This document shows, piece after piece, positions 33,801-45,300 of a DNA stretch of 64,000 nucleotides. The notes under the pieces are model-generated. The model did not search any database and was not told the origin of the DNA. It was given only the letters and a program-made list of their open reading frames with translations. Position 1 is the stretch's first letter; every line of letters begins with the position of its first letter. The position numbers were made by a program, and so were the translations under genes. The stretch spans positions 35,667,326 through 35,731,325 of the forward strand of contig OZ022260.1 in assembly GCA_963978905.1 (NCBI GenBank), given 5' to 3'. This DNA comes from Trichostrongylus colubriformis (Eukaryota; Nematoda; Chromadorea; Rhabditida; Trichostrongylidae).

Positions 33801-34800
33801 CATAGTAAGATTAATGGATGTTCCCCGGGATGGCCATAATATGCAATAAACCCCACTAGTACCAGGATATTATAGGCCGCTGGACTGAAGAAGACTGATT
33901 CCCTCAAGTACAAGCAGTTCACAACAAATTTTCCAGTAGAAAGATTTTTATGAAAAAAAATTAATGTTAAAATTGTGATATGCAATGGAGGTCCCTAGAA
34001 GATTTATTATTATGTGTTCCGTATTTTTGAAATAACATGTTATTGAACTTACCTGGTACTATGGATAACTTCTTCAATACCGTATTTAGTGATGAGGCGC
34101 GCAAAAGGCGCTAATCGATTATCGATTAGTTGTTCGAATGAAATGAGCTAAGAGACAAGGCACAAAAATGAAGATCGAGTAGACAGACAGAAGACTTTCA
34201 CTCAAAATCGAAGCTAGTCACTGGTCTTTTATGGAGCCATGCTCTCATGTCTTAGAGGGAATTGTCTAAACGATTGAATGGGACCTGATTTACGGGAATT
34301 GAACGTTCTGAACGGAGGTTTTCGACTTGCTAGAAGTAGTCAAACGAGAACAAATGCTATGCCTATTTGTCTTTGGACTGTGTCCCAGCACCACTGAAAA
34401 GTAGAAAAACTCGTGTGACTTCGGGTGATTACGGCTGACTAGGGAACGGTTCCACAGTAAAAAAAAACAAATTTTAATCTTCAGAGCAGAAAAAGTTCAC
34501 GAATCGAACCCCTTGTTTTACGCCACGTAAAAAAGCAAGGAATAATAATTGATAGAAAAGTGTATGATATCAGTCAGCTTATTATACATTCATTAACAAG
34601 GCTATTAGTTAAGCGACCCATCCATATGCATTCCGGAGCAGAAATGATTCATCTAAATGAATATATTAAATAGCTAATTATTTACCAAATTGAGAAGAAT
34701 TAGCCTGTTGAAGCAATTCGACCCATTGCTGTGACCAAAGCCGACTGTGACTTTGTGGTGTATCGGACAATCCGGCTAGAAACGGATTTGCGGACGCCAT
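27806..34800 (-). CDS. ceh-2: EMX-class homeobox transcription factor (ceh-2 orthologue)
   Basis: Three exons: 34686-34800, 29327-29499, 27806-27982. Phases agree (155 codons with stop). The homeodomain spans about residues 53-112 and reads [20 protein letters not shown], then [20 protein letters not shown] and helix 3 [39 protein letters not shown] and the RTK after QNR are diagnostic of EMX/empty spiracles. Exon 1 supplies the NPFL motif that EMX proteins carry upstream of the homeodomain, plus WSQQW. The C-terminal tail is rich in Ser, Thr and Pro. At 154 residues it is shorter than the roughly 210 I recall for C. elegans CEH-2. The start ATG directly follows a TTTTAG acceptor, so either trans-splicing gives this start or an upstream exon with an EH1 motif is missing. 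Expected role: sequence-specific nuclear factor in anterior and pharyngeal neurons. Confidence 0.9.
31882..31976. repeat. Hairpin, 35-bp arms, 25-nt loop
   Basis: Arms 31882-31916 and 31942-31976 are inverted copies with about two mismatches (GTTACTACTAGGATGCTGAG on the left, ending AGTAGTAAC on the right). The high arm identity suggests a young element or a structured RNA; it lies in the ceh-2 intron. Confidence 0.85.
32420..32520. repeat. Two imperfect tandem units of about 50 bp
   Basis: CATGTGCCAGGGACTATAGG, TAAGTACAATATGGTTGG and then CATGTACCAAGAACTACAGG, CAGGTACAATATGGTAGG. Two diverged copies, non-coding. Confidence 0.7.
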
Positions 34801-35514
34801 CTAAAAGAAACAAGCAGCATGAACGAATGTCCACGAGTAGTCATGAAGATGGGGCTTTATAACGGACCTGTACATGAGGTAATAAAACATCGAAATATGA
34901 AAGTGTCTGTGCAATTGGAGCAGTACGCTCTTCATGTGATGGAGACGGCTCACTCTTTGCCGTATCCACGAGTCGGTCGATTGAGAAATTCAATGACATC
35001 CTACAGCCAGATGGATTGCGGTAGGTTGGTCTTTCGGAGAGTATGCTGCGGCTGCTGAGACGGGGCCTACCAACCTCTACACAGATCGTTTAGCAGCGGT
35101 TGATGAACACTGGCTGCTTAGCGGCGGCTGGTTGTGTGGGGCTTTTTGCCGGCACCGCCCCTTAATTCTAGCCAAATAGATGGTCGACGAAGGCGGAGCG
35201 AAGCACAGACTTCTCGGCGGTGATTGGTCGGCGGATGACTGGCATTTCCGCGACCTTCACCGATGACTGCAATGCGTCATAATGAAGTCGACATCATTAT
35301 CAGTAAGTATCAGTGGATCGTGCACCTTTCTCATTAGCTTAGGCCCTCCAGGGAGTAGGCCTAAGCCTAACTAGAGACTACCGAGTGATCCTCCGGCTTC
35401 CAGACCCGTTACACCTGCATGTATCGTATTACAAAATGCTGCCAGATTGGGCACTTATCCGATTCGTTGGCAAATGGCCAAATAAACACACCGGTTGTCG
35501 TCCGTCCGTCTGCA

Positions 35515-35548
35515 TGTGTGTGTGTGTGTGGTGTGGTGTGGTGTGGTA
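35515..35548. repeat. Microsatellite (TG)n and (GTGTG)n
   Basis: A TG run followed by three GGTGT units, inside the GC-rich region upstream of ceh-2. Confidence 0.9.
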
Positions 35549-36320
35549 TCGTTGTCGCGCCAGGGGAATGCGAATGTAATTCGAACACTTGCCCGTCCTC
35601 CCACCACTCATCGCGACACCGTGTAGAACGACGGATGTATCAATTTCCTGAGTGGATTGGTTAAAGCCTGAATCATGATCATCAAATAGCCGTAATGGAA
35701 TGATATTCGTAAAAACAGTGGTGGAAAGTGGAAAGGTTTGGGGATCCTGTGACGATTATAGAATTACTGTAGAATGTTCCTCAAATAAAACGACCACAAC
35801 GACGAGTAATCCTTCCCCATCCACATTTCGACACAGTATTTTCGGGTGAAATCCGGCGATATCTAATTTGCAAGGATTCAGCGTCATTTAAAGTTGGTCT
35901 GGACTCCCTTACTAGGGACACTCAGAATTCTCAGCAATTTATGTCACAACTGTCGTGTATTATTAAATGCCATTTCGATTTCTCCAAATCTGTCCCACGC
36001 TTGGCAAAAACACTGCGAATTCAGATTTATACTTTTGAATTCGGCAGCGCAGAGACTATATGAAGGGACTTGTCATGCTGGCCTGCAGCCATGCTTTGTA
36101 GCGAGAGGTGCATCCTAAACCCTCTCATCCTAAAGTGATCAAAAGCTCCACATCTCCTCTGGTTCAATGGCAAGTAAGATAGTAGCTGGTAAACTTCAAA
36201 GACCGCATTCATTTTCTGCGATGCCCGTGGCAGGGCGCACAGGAAGAGCAAGCAGCCATCGTGAAACTACACCAGAGCAATTTTACTTCGAGATGCGCCA
36301 GTAACTGAGGACGTTGGAAT

Positions 36321-36489
36321 GCGTTCATACTCTGCAGCAACGGCAGCAGGGCGTTGCTGCGTATCTGTGCCTCTCCGCCTATGACACCTTGCCTCGTTGA
36401 CTGCGTCGTCTCAGCACGTCCGCCCGTAGAACTATGCCTCTGCCTGTGAACGCATGCACGCGCTGCTGGCGCCGAGTATGAACGCGGTC
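36321..36489. mobile_element. GC-rich hairpin MITE, copy 2
   Basis: It starts GCGTTCATACTCTGCAGCAA and ends GAGTATGAACGCGG, the inverted terminus. The interior CTCCGCCTATGACACCTTGC aligns with copy 1 (CTCCGCCTATTCCACCCTAC). Confidence 0.75.
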
Positions 36490-39038
36490 AAAGTATGTAG
36501 TGGCGAGAAGTGTAACATTCGCCATTCTTACTGGGAGAGTATGAATCCCTTCAAAAACCTAGAATTTTAGCGGGATCAGCCTATACAGTGACACCATAAC
36601 CCACGTCTATATTCTGGTTCTCGTTGGTGGTGTGTGGCTGCAATAGAGCAGCGAGGTGGTCCTAGTCAAGGAAAAGACGGTTGATCAGCACTGTCTACAT
36701 GCAAGTGCTTGTCACATCTATTGGGCTCTAAAATCAAAGTCACCCCCAATTGTTCCAGCTGTGCGACCGTTCATAAATTTCGCGGGAAGGGAAAAAACCC
36801 TGACTCTTAGAATCATCATCCTGATTATGATGACTATCAAAATATTCATGTGACAGAGAATAAAATCGAAACGCGTGGTATGCCCCAAAAAACGGACGGA
36901 CCCCTTACGGTTTTTTTCGTGAGTAATACGGCGTGTTCTCAGAGAGCGACCATGAAAAGCTGTGATTTTTTGAGGGACAGCGATGTTCAGCTCATAGAAG
37001 AGAGAACGACCTCTCCTGTCTCTAAACTTCACGCTTAACCAACCCATCTTTCCTTATTTCGATATAAAAGTCGGGAAAATGTCGTCACTGCGTTCACCTG
37101 TCCATTACGGACAACTGACTCACGTCAGTCTTCATCTCCGAAGACAGCAGCGATGACGGCAAAAGGCTGTTTCGTATTCGTAGACGACGTCGGCTACCCG
37201 CTTGCTACTAAGGCGTCGATTAATGCAGTCAGCGAGGCGTTGATTAGGCGCCCTGCCCTGGGCTGCCGATATTCTCCGAACTTCGCCAATCACTAATGCC
37301 TGCATAAGTGCCTGTCACAGAAATCGTATGGAAATTAGCATGGAATAGATGGAGATGCGAGGAAGATGGCATGTTAGAGTTGATTATGGAAGACTGTATG
37401 GTATGTGTGTCTGTGTGCATTAGTGAAGCCTTCTATTCACCAGCAAAATGTTCTATAGCATCCTTTGATAGAGGAAAGTTCAAAGCTTGAACGAAGCAGC
37501 ACGCGCAGCAAAAGGTGAAGAACATCAGGTTCCTTTGTTAACCGCGCGCGAATGTTTAAAACCGATAATAATGCACCACTCAATGACTACCCATAAAAAT
37601 AGCTCACCGGAGCATTCAACCTGCTCTTCGCGCATGTCTATTTCTGTATATAGTGCTTCTCGTTGCGAAAAATCAAAAATTGCTGCGAAAAATCAAACTT
37701 AATGCCACTTCGCGTTCCTCGAAAGCCATGTAGTATCGTAATGCTTAGCAGAGGCAAAAGCTCACTCCATTAGTGTACTTGTCCACAATATGGTCAGTTC
37801 GTTAAGTCTATTTACGAGAGGAATCATCCAGGGAAATTAAAGCTCTTCTGCTACCCACATATCTATGTTATATTTACTTACTAAAGGCCACATGCAAATT
37901 TTCACATGATTATACAAAAATCTAATTGAGATGGAGCCCCCCAAAGTTATGGACGAGGGGTGGAGCGTGCAAGTGCATTTGGGCTTCAGAGAGCTGAGGA
38001 GCAAAGATGCGGCACTCACGTGGTCAGTGACACAGAGTGGAAAGCAAATCTATATTGGGCGCGGAAATTTGAAGTGCGCTCTGATGACTGACAGCTGTTT
38101 AAATGCGGGAATTCAAACGAGTTTCTTTTCTTCAGTTTTTTTTTATTTATGTATTGGAATGAAAAGAAAGTCTTGGTTCTTTTCGTGTTTCTGCTCATGT
38201 ACTTTATCTAATAGAATGATTTCAAGAGGAATGAGAATCTTGGGATATCTGTGGACGAAACCTTTAATTTCATTTACCTTAATCAGATAGCTCTCATCGA
38301 TAGCTCACACCCCATTACTCGAGTTCAAATTACTTAGAAGTGCTCTCCAACAAAACCTAAGCGATAATGGTGCAGTTATCCATCCCAGTTAATAGCACAA
38401 CTTTGAGAGCGACCGTAAAATTACATAGCTGATGTTCCGTTGCATAACTCACTTCACTCAAAATGCAAATGTCAGAACCCTTTTAGGTCTCCCTGGAACT
38501 CCGAATACACTCTTGGGCTCTTTAGGTTAAAGAAGTCAGTGCCTACTCCCAAGTACTGGAACCTGAGGTAATTCACACACTGATCGCTACGCGATATATC
38601 TTTCAGATCGTTTTATCGCGACGGCGCCGCTAGCCGTTGGCCTTTATGAAAAAAGGGGAGAAGTCTTTACTGTGGAAGTACAGTTTAAGTATGCCATTCA
38701 AGATGGCATTAGTTATCGTACCGCGCCCTTGACGCTAGTAGACCTAAATTCATAATGAACCACCAAAGAGTTACCAGGATGAAACACAGTCTGTGACCAG
38801 CTCTAATTCGAGCCTTAAAATAGTCATACCTTTCTACTATCCGTTTTCCACCATCATCCACTTTCCTTCTGAAAGGACATCACAGTCAAATATCTTAGCA
38901 AGTTCCAACGAATGAAGAAAATCCTAGAGGATGTGGAACGTTTTTTTATTCAAGGCATTCCAAAAGAGATTTATAGTACTAATGATTAGAACAAAACCGC
39001 TAAAGGACTCAACGCGCTTTCGTTGAAGAAGCGCCTGT

Positions 39039-39115
39039 GGCCGTGTTCATACTTTGCGGCACCGGCGGCGACGGCATCAATTCAACGCCGGCGCCGCAAA
39101 GTATGAACGCGGCCC
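39039..39115. mobile_element. GC-rich hairpin MITE, copy 3 (internally deleted)
   Basis: Only 77 bp: GGCCGTGTTCATACTTTGCG at the left and CGCAAAGTATGAACGCGGCC at the right, nearly exact inverted repeats with a short centre. Best evidence for the family's terminal sequence. Confidence 0.85.
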
Positions 39116-39503
39116 AACAGTCTATGGTTCTCATCTGTAGAGGTCCTGGAACCCTGAAATCCAAACACTGGTCTTCTGGCAATTGCTCGCCACAAATAAT
39201 TGATAAACCTACTTACTTGGTGTGGACGCAGAAAGAAAACAATGGTTGTAAGCTTCTGTACTATGACTTTGATTATTGACTTTTGACGCACTTAGACTAT
39301 CCGATCTCCTGATCAGCTATAAGTTAACATTTGTTGGGTTGATTAGCTGCTTCGAGGCCTGTCTTTTGAATTATAAAACGCCGTCTCAGACACCTGACCA
39401 TGGTCATTCATTACACGGCACAACCCTTACCTCTACGACAGCATTTAACGATATTTGCATTGCGGAAGACTAATCACTCCAGTCATCTCTTACTTCTTCG
39501 TTC

Positions 39504-39678
39504 GGCCGTGTTCATAGTTTGCGCCGGCAAATCGTGGCTGCGTTCACAGGCAGCGAGGCAGAGGGGAACGGGCGGAGGTGCACAGACGAGACAGGCAACG
39601 ATGCAGAGTGACGTAGGCGAAGACGCAGAGCAACGCTGCCACGCCCTGCCGCCGGCACCGCAAAGTATGAACGCGACC
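39504..39678. mobile_element. GC-rich hairpin MITE, copy 4 (reverse orientation)
   Basis: It begins GGCCGTGTTCATAGTTTGCG and ends CGCAAAGTATGAACGCG. Its interior is the reverse complement of copy 1 (GGCAGCGAGGCAGAGG, then AACGCTGCCACGCCCTGCCG). About 390 bp from copy 3. Confidence 0.8.
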
Positions 39679-40327
39679 TTCACTTTCTTACCGTCCTTAG
39701 TGTCGTTGGTTATCGTACTCAATTTGGTCTATGACGTCTGGAACTCTACCGTGGCGAATCACCTCGGAATGCACCTGACAGTTTACTTTCTCCCGCCAAC
39801 ACAGATGCACGAAAGCACACGCAGAGATTCTATGAATCGTTTCGAAACACAGTTGAATTTATCGAACTATAGTGATTTTTGTAATCCCCAATTTACGAGC
39901 TTCAAAATGAACTATAATAGTCCAAAAATCGATCGAAATGAGCATTTGCTTTTTTTCTCTTTCTTCTTAGAGATCATCTAAAGGGAAAGTTTTGCAAAAC
40001 GTTTTTGTGCATCTCATGTTTTACTAAGTGCTTTTACAATTACAGTCTCCATTTGGCAGCACTGTTTCTAAACGGCTGTCAATTAAAGACGTTCGCCACA
40101 GCATTATGGTAGCGTTGTCTTGAATGCATTAACGCATTTATTATACACTGTATTTCCACTGCCTATGGTTTGATGTACAATGTATTTTCAAGGGTTTCAC
40201 AGTCAAACTTGCCTCCTCCCCTCAGGGAGTAAGTTCCTGCTGTGCATTATGATACAACCATCTATAAACTGCCAGCCTAATTTTTGCGCAACCTGAGTGG
40301 ACGATGCTAGCCTTTTTCTTGTTCTTA

Positions 40328-41226
40328 TTAGGTGTATGCAGAATAAATGGCCAAAACAGACCACTTTTTTCAAAACGCCATTACTTCGCTCAGACACAAC
40401 TTTATTTGTCGAAATAAAAAACATTCAAATCTACACAACTTTGCCAACGACTTGGTAGAGAAAATATGTTATCATGATAAAATTCTGGATTGCGAGAATT
40501 AATAATGCCAACAATGGCGTTTTCATCCTGCATCGTATCGGCGAACTCCTTCTGGCGCAGGTTTGCATCGAGAACCCGGAAAAAGTGGTCATCCGTTGGG
40601 GATAGGTCTGGGGAATAAGGGGGGGGGGGGGGTTGAGGGAGAGTCTCGATGCCTCACTGCATCAGTTTTTGCCGGGTTACTTGCGAAGTGTGGGATTTTG
40701 CGTTATCGTGCAACAGGATAGGACCCCTTCTGTTAGTCAGCGCCGGCCACAGTTTTTTGTATTTTTTCATACATCAGAACCAAATCACGGCATTAAGACT
40801 CTGCTGTGATTGTATGTCCAGGTTACAGCAGGCTAAAGTGGATTACGCCAAACCACCATATAACGAGCACCCTTGATGCGGCTCATCTTGAAGATAAAAG
40901 TCTCCAGAAGCAAACCTCGCAAACCAACGGCGCATGGTTCTTTCGGCAGGGGACTCTTGGGCCCATACATGGCTGGATCGAACTAGCTTCGGCCGCTGGG
41001 TGTCCCAGTTTGAAGTCATTAAGCATGATCATGCAAAAACCGCACCTTTCCATTCTCTATTCTAGAGCCTGTAAAACAGGTTATCAAAGGCCGTTACCAA
41101 AGGATGTGTGAATTGAAAAGGGCTGAGCATGACTTACAAAATGGTATATTCTGGTTGACTCGAGCCGTGAAACAGCGCCGAAAAAAGGCTTATCATGAAA
41201 CGGTCATTTATTCTGCATACACCCAA
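40328..41226 (-). mobile_element. Mariner-family element, third sequence family, inverted
   Basis: An 899-bp element with TTAGGTGTATGCAGAATAAA at the left and its inverse (TTTATTCTGCATACACCCAA) at the right, flanked by TA. On the minus strand it encodes RWFARFASGDF, then LLHDNAKSH and YSPDLSPTDDHFF, ending near 40430. These are the mariner targeting-domain end and second and third catalytic blocks (D34D). A 12-base G run at about 40619-40632 falls inside the coding region and frames are interrupted. Confidence 0.9.
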
Positions 41227-41481
41227 TACTAACGTCTTTCGAAGTCATATAGTATTACCTTTAGTCATTACTTCAGGAAAGAACATACCACAACAGCAAA
41301 ATAGTTTTTTTTTGAGTACAAAGGAAAAGCGAAGAGAACACATGAGGTGGCTGTATCATTTTGCACCATCGCAAAAGGCATTTATTGAAAAATGAGAATA
41401 AATTTGTTTTGTGGTTTCGAGCGAGGATGTGCGCTTTTATTCACTATACTTGATACTTGGAGAGTTTTCCATAACATCTTG

Positions 41482-41781
41482 CTATGAGAGTTTTAGGAAA
41501 ATTTTGAGGTGGCTGTATCTATGAACCCCATTGTACTTGCTTGTGAGCCGATCTACTCTATCCTGCATTCGAACTAAAGCAGTAAACAGAACTTCACAGC
41601 TCATAACAGTGACCAACTTTGCACTTTCCCAAAAAAACCGACTAACACTCTTTGGTTTACCTTTTTGATTTTCGAATAGAAGTTCATTTGGTGTCCAGTC
41701 GCTCTGGCTCAGCACAGCACTGAGATACATCATGGTAAGGAAGAGGAAGTGTCTGAGAATAAAAAACTCAAGATTTAGCAA
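41482..41781 (-). CDS. Possible small secreted or membrane protein, doubtful
   Basis: A continuous 99-codon frame. A good acceptor (TATTCTCAG at about 41757) lies just upstream of two ATGs starting MMYLSAVLSQ, a short hydrophobic N-terminus. No conserved domain is recognised. A donor-like GTAAAC after FENQK does not connect in phase to anything I can find. It is about 600 bp downstream of apb-3 on the same strand, so it could be a third operon gene, or a chance ORF. Confidence 0.3.
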   Translation of the reverse strand: MLNLEFFILRHFLFLTMMYLSAVLSQSDWTPNELLFENQKGKPKSVSRFFWESAKLVTVMSCEVLFTALVRMQDRVDRLTSKYNGVHRYSHLKIFLKLS

Positions 41782-42369
41782 CCTCCTTCTTTAACCCGAA
41801 GAGACGTATTGCAATGCAGTGAATAAAGGATAAGTACTACTTCTTGACCTTCCACTGGATCGGATCCACAAAAATCAGAGCACCTACTGAGCAGTAAGCT
41901 ATGGGGCATCAATCTCAAAATGTGCAAGCGGATCATAGATTTATCCACGGTCCAGCCCACGTTGCAGCCATTCGGTACCCGAGAAGGCCAGATGTATGGG
42001 ACCATCCGAAAAGAGCAACCACCGAATCCAGGTTGCATATTAAAAGTGTTGACTTCCATCACTTTATCTATCGATATTTCTTTGAAAATGTAACACTCAT
42101 GCTAAATGCCTCTTACAAACCGATTCGTCAGAAAAAGCTGTATGGAGAAGATTTATCATGCCATCAATATATTATACGAATTATTACCACTTACCAAAAT
42201 ATTACACATTTTAAAACAACAACAGTCTTATTTCACCTTCCACTACGATAGACGTTGTCCAAATTGCTCCGATAAAGCATTTTAAAGAAAAATAAATTAG
42301 GAAAATTTCAAATTTACCGCTACATCACAACAAGTGTCAGCAATATCACAAGTAAATGAATCCATCGCC

Positions 42370-45300
42370 TTAGGACTTCTGTGCAAGGCTCTGCACTAGG
42401 CTCACTAGCATTTTGCCAAAAACAGCATTATCACTGCTTACTTCGACATTATCCTCTGTTATACGTATGATGACCAGGTCTTTTCTGGATCGTGTATGGC
42501 AAGTGAACATCTGAACCAAGCATTCAATTGGAAAGGTGCTGATCATCAGGCAGAAGAGGAACAAAAACGAATTAGTATGGGGTTCCAAGGGTAGATTAAC
42601 TCACTCCATTAGGCATCCTATAAGCATTGATCACCGTTACAATATCATCACCAGATACTGGAGATACTATCGTAGCCGAGTGACGGTTCAGTCCACCCAT
42701 GCGACGTCGTTCCTTCTCCACCTCCTCATCCGGTATGCGTATCGGTTGAACCTGTTCACCAATGGGGACCTAAAATAACCTTCAGCCAGAGTTATACACA
42801 GCAACAAAACGCGACAGATTCTTAGGTGTGCTCAGGGGTATTAGTAAGGAGTAAAACTGGAAAAAAGTGCAATTAGAATAAAAAGTGCTACCGCGAAACA
42901 TTGAGGGTTCGAAATACGAACCTCGATCGCAATATTTCTTCCTGTCTCGTTCGAATTCCTCGACAGTCTCCACTCCACACGCCGCAGACTATCACTCAAA
43001 TCTACTGACAAATCGAGAACATGCGAGGCTCCGGCGGGTAAAACATCTATCTGAAATGAAAGGAAATATGAATGCACGACTTAACTATCCGATTGATCGT
43101 ATTACCACTGAAACAATGTGTAATATAATATCTGAATAATCTATTACCAGTAAATCGATGCGCATTATTACACAATGTAAATATGACTTATTTGACTATA
43201 TTTGAAGATCTAAAAAATTATAAAGAAGTCAGTTGAAACTGAATCAATCGAAAAACACCCAAAGTTTACATGCTTTTGTTCAACCGTCACCTAGTTAACA
43301 TGTATGTATGCACCTGAAATGAACATGGCAGAGCTCATAACCTCTCGAAATAAACAAGAGAAGGAGCTGCCGCATGCTTTAAATCAGTGTGCAAGATATC
43401 GAGATCTACCTGACTTCCCACAGTCTGCTGGTTTAACTGTATTCTGTACAATTCTGACGATGACTAACCTCCGTATTCCCTTTGATATCGAAACCTTCTG
43501 GCGGTGACAATTTGATCCCTTCTACAGCTTCATCAGTTGTGTTGTGTAGATGGAAACGTAATGGTGTGTACTGAGCATCGTTTGTGCGCGGAAAGGACAG
43601 AGATAACTCGATGCCATTGCCTTCTACTGCGTTGAGGATAGGACGTGCTTCAGCCTGTAAAATTCTGCACATCATCAGTGGCAAAATTCACATTTGCTTC
43701 TTTTTAATATTTTAGAATCCATTTTCTAATCTCTAATGAAATATAAGTACCTCTCTCAGAGGGTACTCAAGGCTTTTCGAAAAAAAATCAAAAGAAATCG
43801 AAGCAGAGTCATTTTTAGCCTACCGAAACGACTTCAGGTTCGATGACTTGTCGACTGCCAGCAGCAGAGAAGTCCAAATCGAGCAATAGATCAATAGCAT
43901 TCTCTGTGCTCTTGACCTCGATTTTATCCAGTGGTGCCGTGACTGTGTGACCATTTGTGGTAGCTACAGGCTCTAAAAATTTTAATCATTCTCCATGAAC
44001 TGCCCTCATACTATACCCAGAAAACGAACTCTTGTTGTGCCGTTTTGGCGGCGGTGCCTTCACGGGCACCTCATCTTCACTTTCTTCTTCGGACTCATCA
44101 CTTCCTTCTTCCTGCGAGAATTCATGTCAGCATTACCAAAGAAATAAAAAAGCATGAAATTGTGATTAAAGACAGACAAAAATGTAAATCAAAAGAAAGA
44201 AAGGAATGTTATAGAACATTATGGAAACGTACAGCTATTTTTTACAAATTGCGAAACAGCGTCCAATCTTCACATACAATGTTTACTTACCTCACTTTCC
44301 TCTCCGTCGGAAGTTTCGTCGTCCGCACTTCCCCCATCCTCTTCCTCCTCATCTTCTTCTTCCGCTTCATCACTTTCCTCCTCATCCTCGTCTTCCTCGT
44401 ATTCTTCATCCTCGTAGTCTTCATCTTCATCTTCAACTTGTCCTTGTTCTTCATATTTGAATTCCTCTGGTGAATTCGCTTCTCGACGCATAGAAGCATC
44501 TGATGACACCTGAAAGGATCGTAAACATTATATCCCATCAACCGCCCAGGAAAATGAGTTAGGAGATTACAAACGAAGAAATTGATGAATATATCTATCT
44601 ACGTAATATACAACGCACAGAGTCTACAAATAGTAGAAAATGCACTTTAACCGACAGACCTGTGGAAAATCGGGCAAATCCTGGTACCTCGTGCAACGCT
44701 GATTAAGAGCATGCGACAGGGTGCCCAGTTGGAACTGCTCTCGCTCTGAAAAAGTGGTTAGCAAACGGATTCCACATAGGTCTAGGTTATTTCCCACCTT
44801 TGAAACTACTCTGAAGTGCTGGTGCTGGTTTTTTAGACATGAAAATCTGCTCAGTATGTGCAGCTAGGACAGTCGTGTTGAAGAGGAGATTACGCAAAAA
44901 TCGACATCTATAAATACAATTTAATTATTACAGAATTCGAAAGACTGACATTCATCTCTTCACCATACATAGTTCTAGCAGAAGGTCTTCACTCACTCGC
45001 TTGAAGCAATGCCATCACAGCGAGAAAATGGCCACGGCCATTTCTCATATTTTACCGTTTCTGATGTTTTAACAGAGAATTACGCCTTATCAAACCATAT
45101 TTTTATTGCTGTGAATTTAGTGTGCCCATAATCAATAGGGCCTTCTGAAGACACATCCGTATGAATCACTTCCATGTTCGGTTGAGTTTCTAAGCCACAG
45201 ATTCCAGTCTAATTGTGATCTTTGGCAGACTAGCCCTTCAAATCACGTAACAAGACACAAAGAGAATTATCATACATTCAAAACTCTTACCTATCCCTGA

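Larger units (their letters stand above)
29500..34685. other. 5.2-kb ceh-2 intron
   Basis: Exons on either side join in phase, so no further exon is required. It contains a perfect-looking hairpin (31882-31976), tandem units (about 32420-32520) and relic sequence near 31110-31160. A spliceable-looking minus-strand segment at about 34060-34140 breaks the reading frame if included. The plus-strand ORF at 31238-31639 (133 codons) has no recognisable domain. Confidence 0.5.
34801..40327. other. Upstream region of ceh-2: GC-rich blocks, MITEs, no gene seen
   Basis: GC-rich stretches at about 35020-35330 and 37080-37290 stand out from the AT-rich surroundings. The first begins about 220 bp upstream of the ceh-2 start codon and is a plausible promoter/enhancer. 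The second contains two GGCGTYGATTAAK-type units. MITE copies occupy 36321-36489, 39039-39115 and 39504-39678. A one-armed, diverged copy of the TTAA MITE is at about 37837-37960. Predicted ORFs, including one of 193 codons at 39400-39981, overlap repeats. Confidence 0.4.

Noticed and set aside
34483..34520. GGGGTTCGATTCGTG on the minus strand, like a tRNA B-box
   Set aside because: No A-box or clover-leaf arms at the right distance.
39400..39981. 193-codon plus-strand ORF
   Set aside because: It runs straight through a MITE (39504-39678), has no domain and ends in low-complexity sequence.
44045..44473. 142-codon plus-strand ORF rich in Phe and Leu
   Set aside because: Antisense of the acidic apb-3 hinge exon; the hydrophobic composition follows from GAA/GAG codons read backwards.
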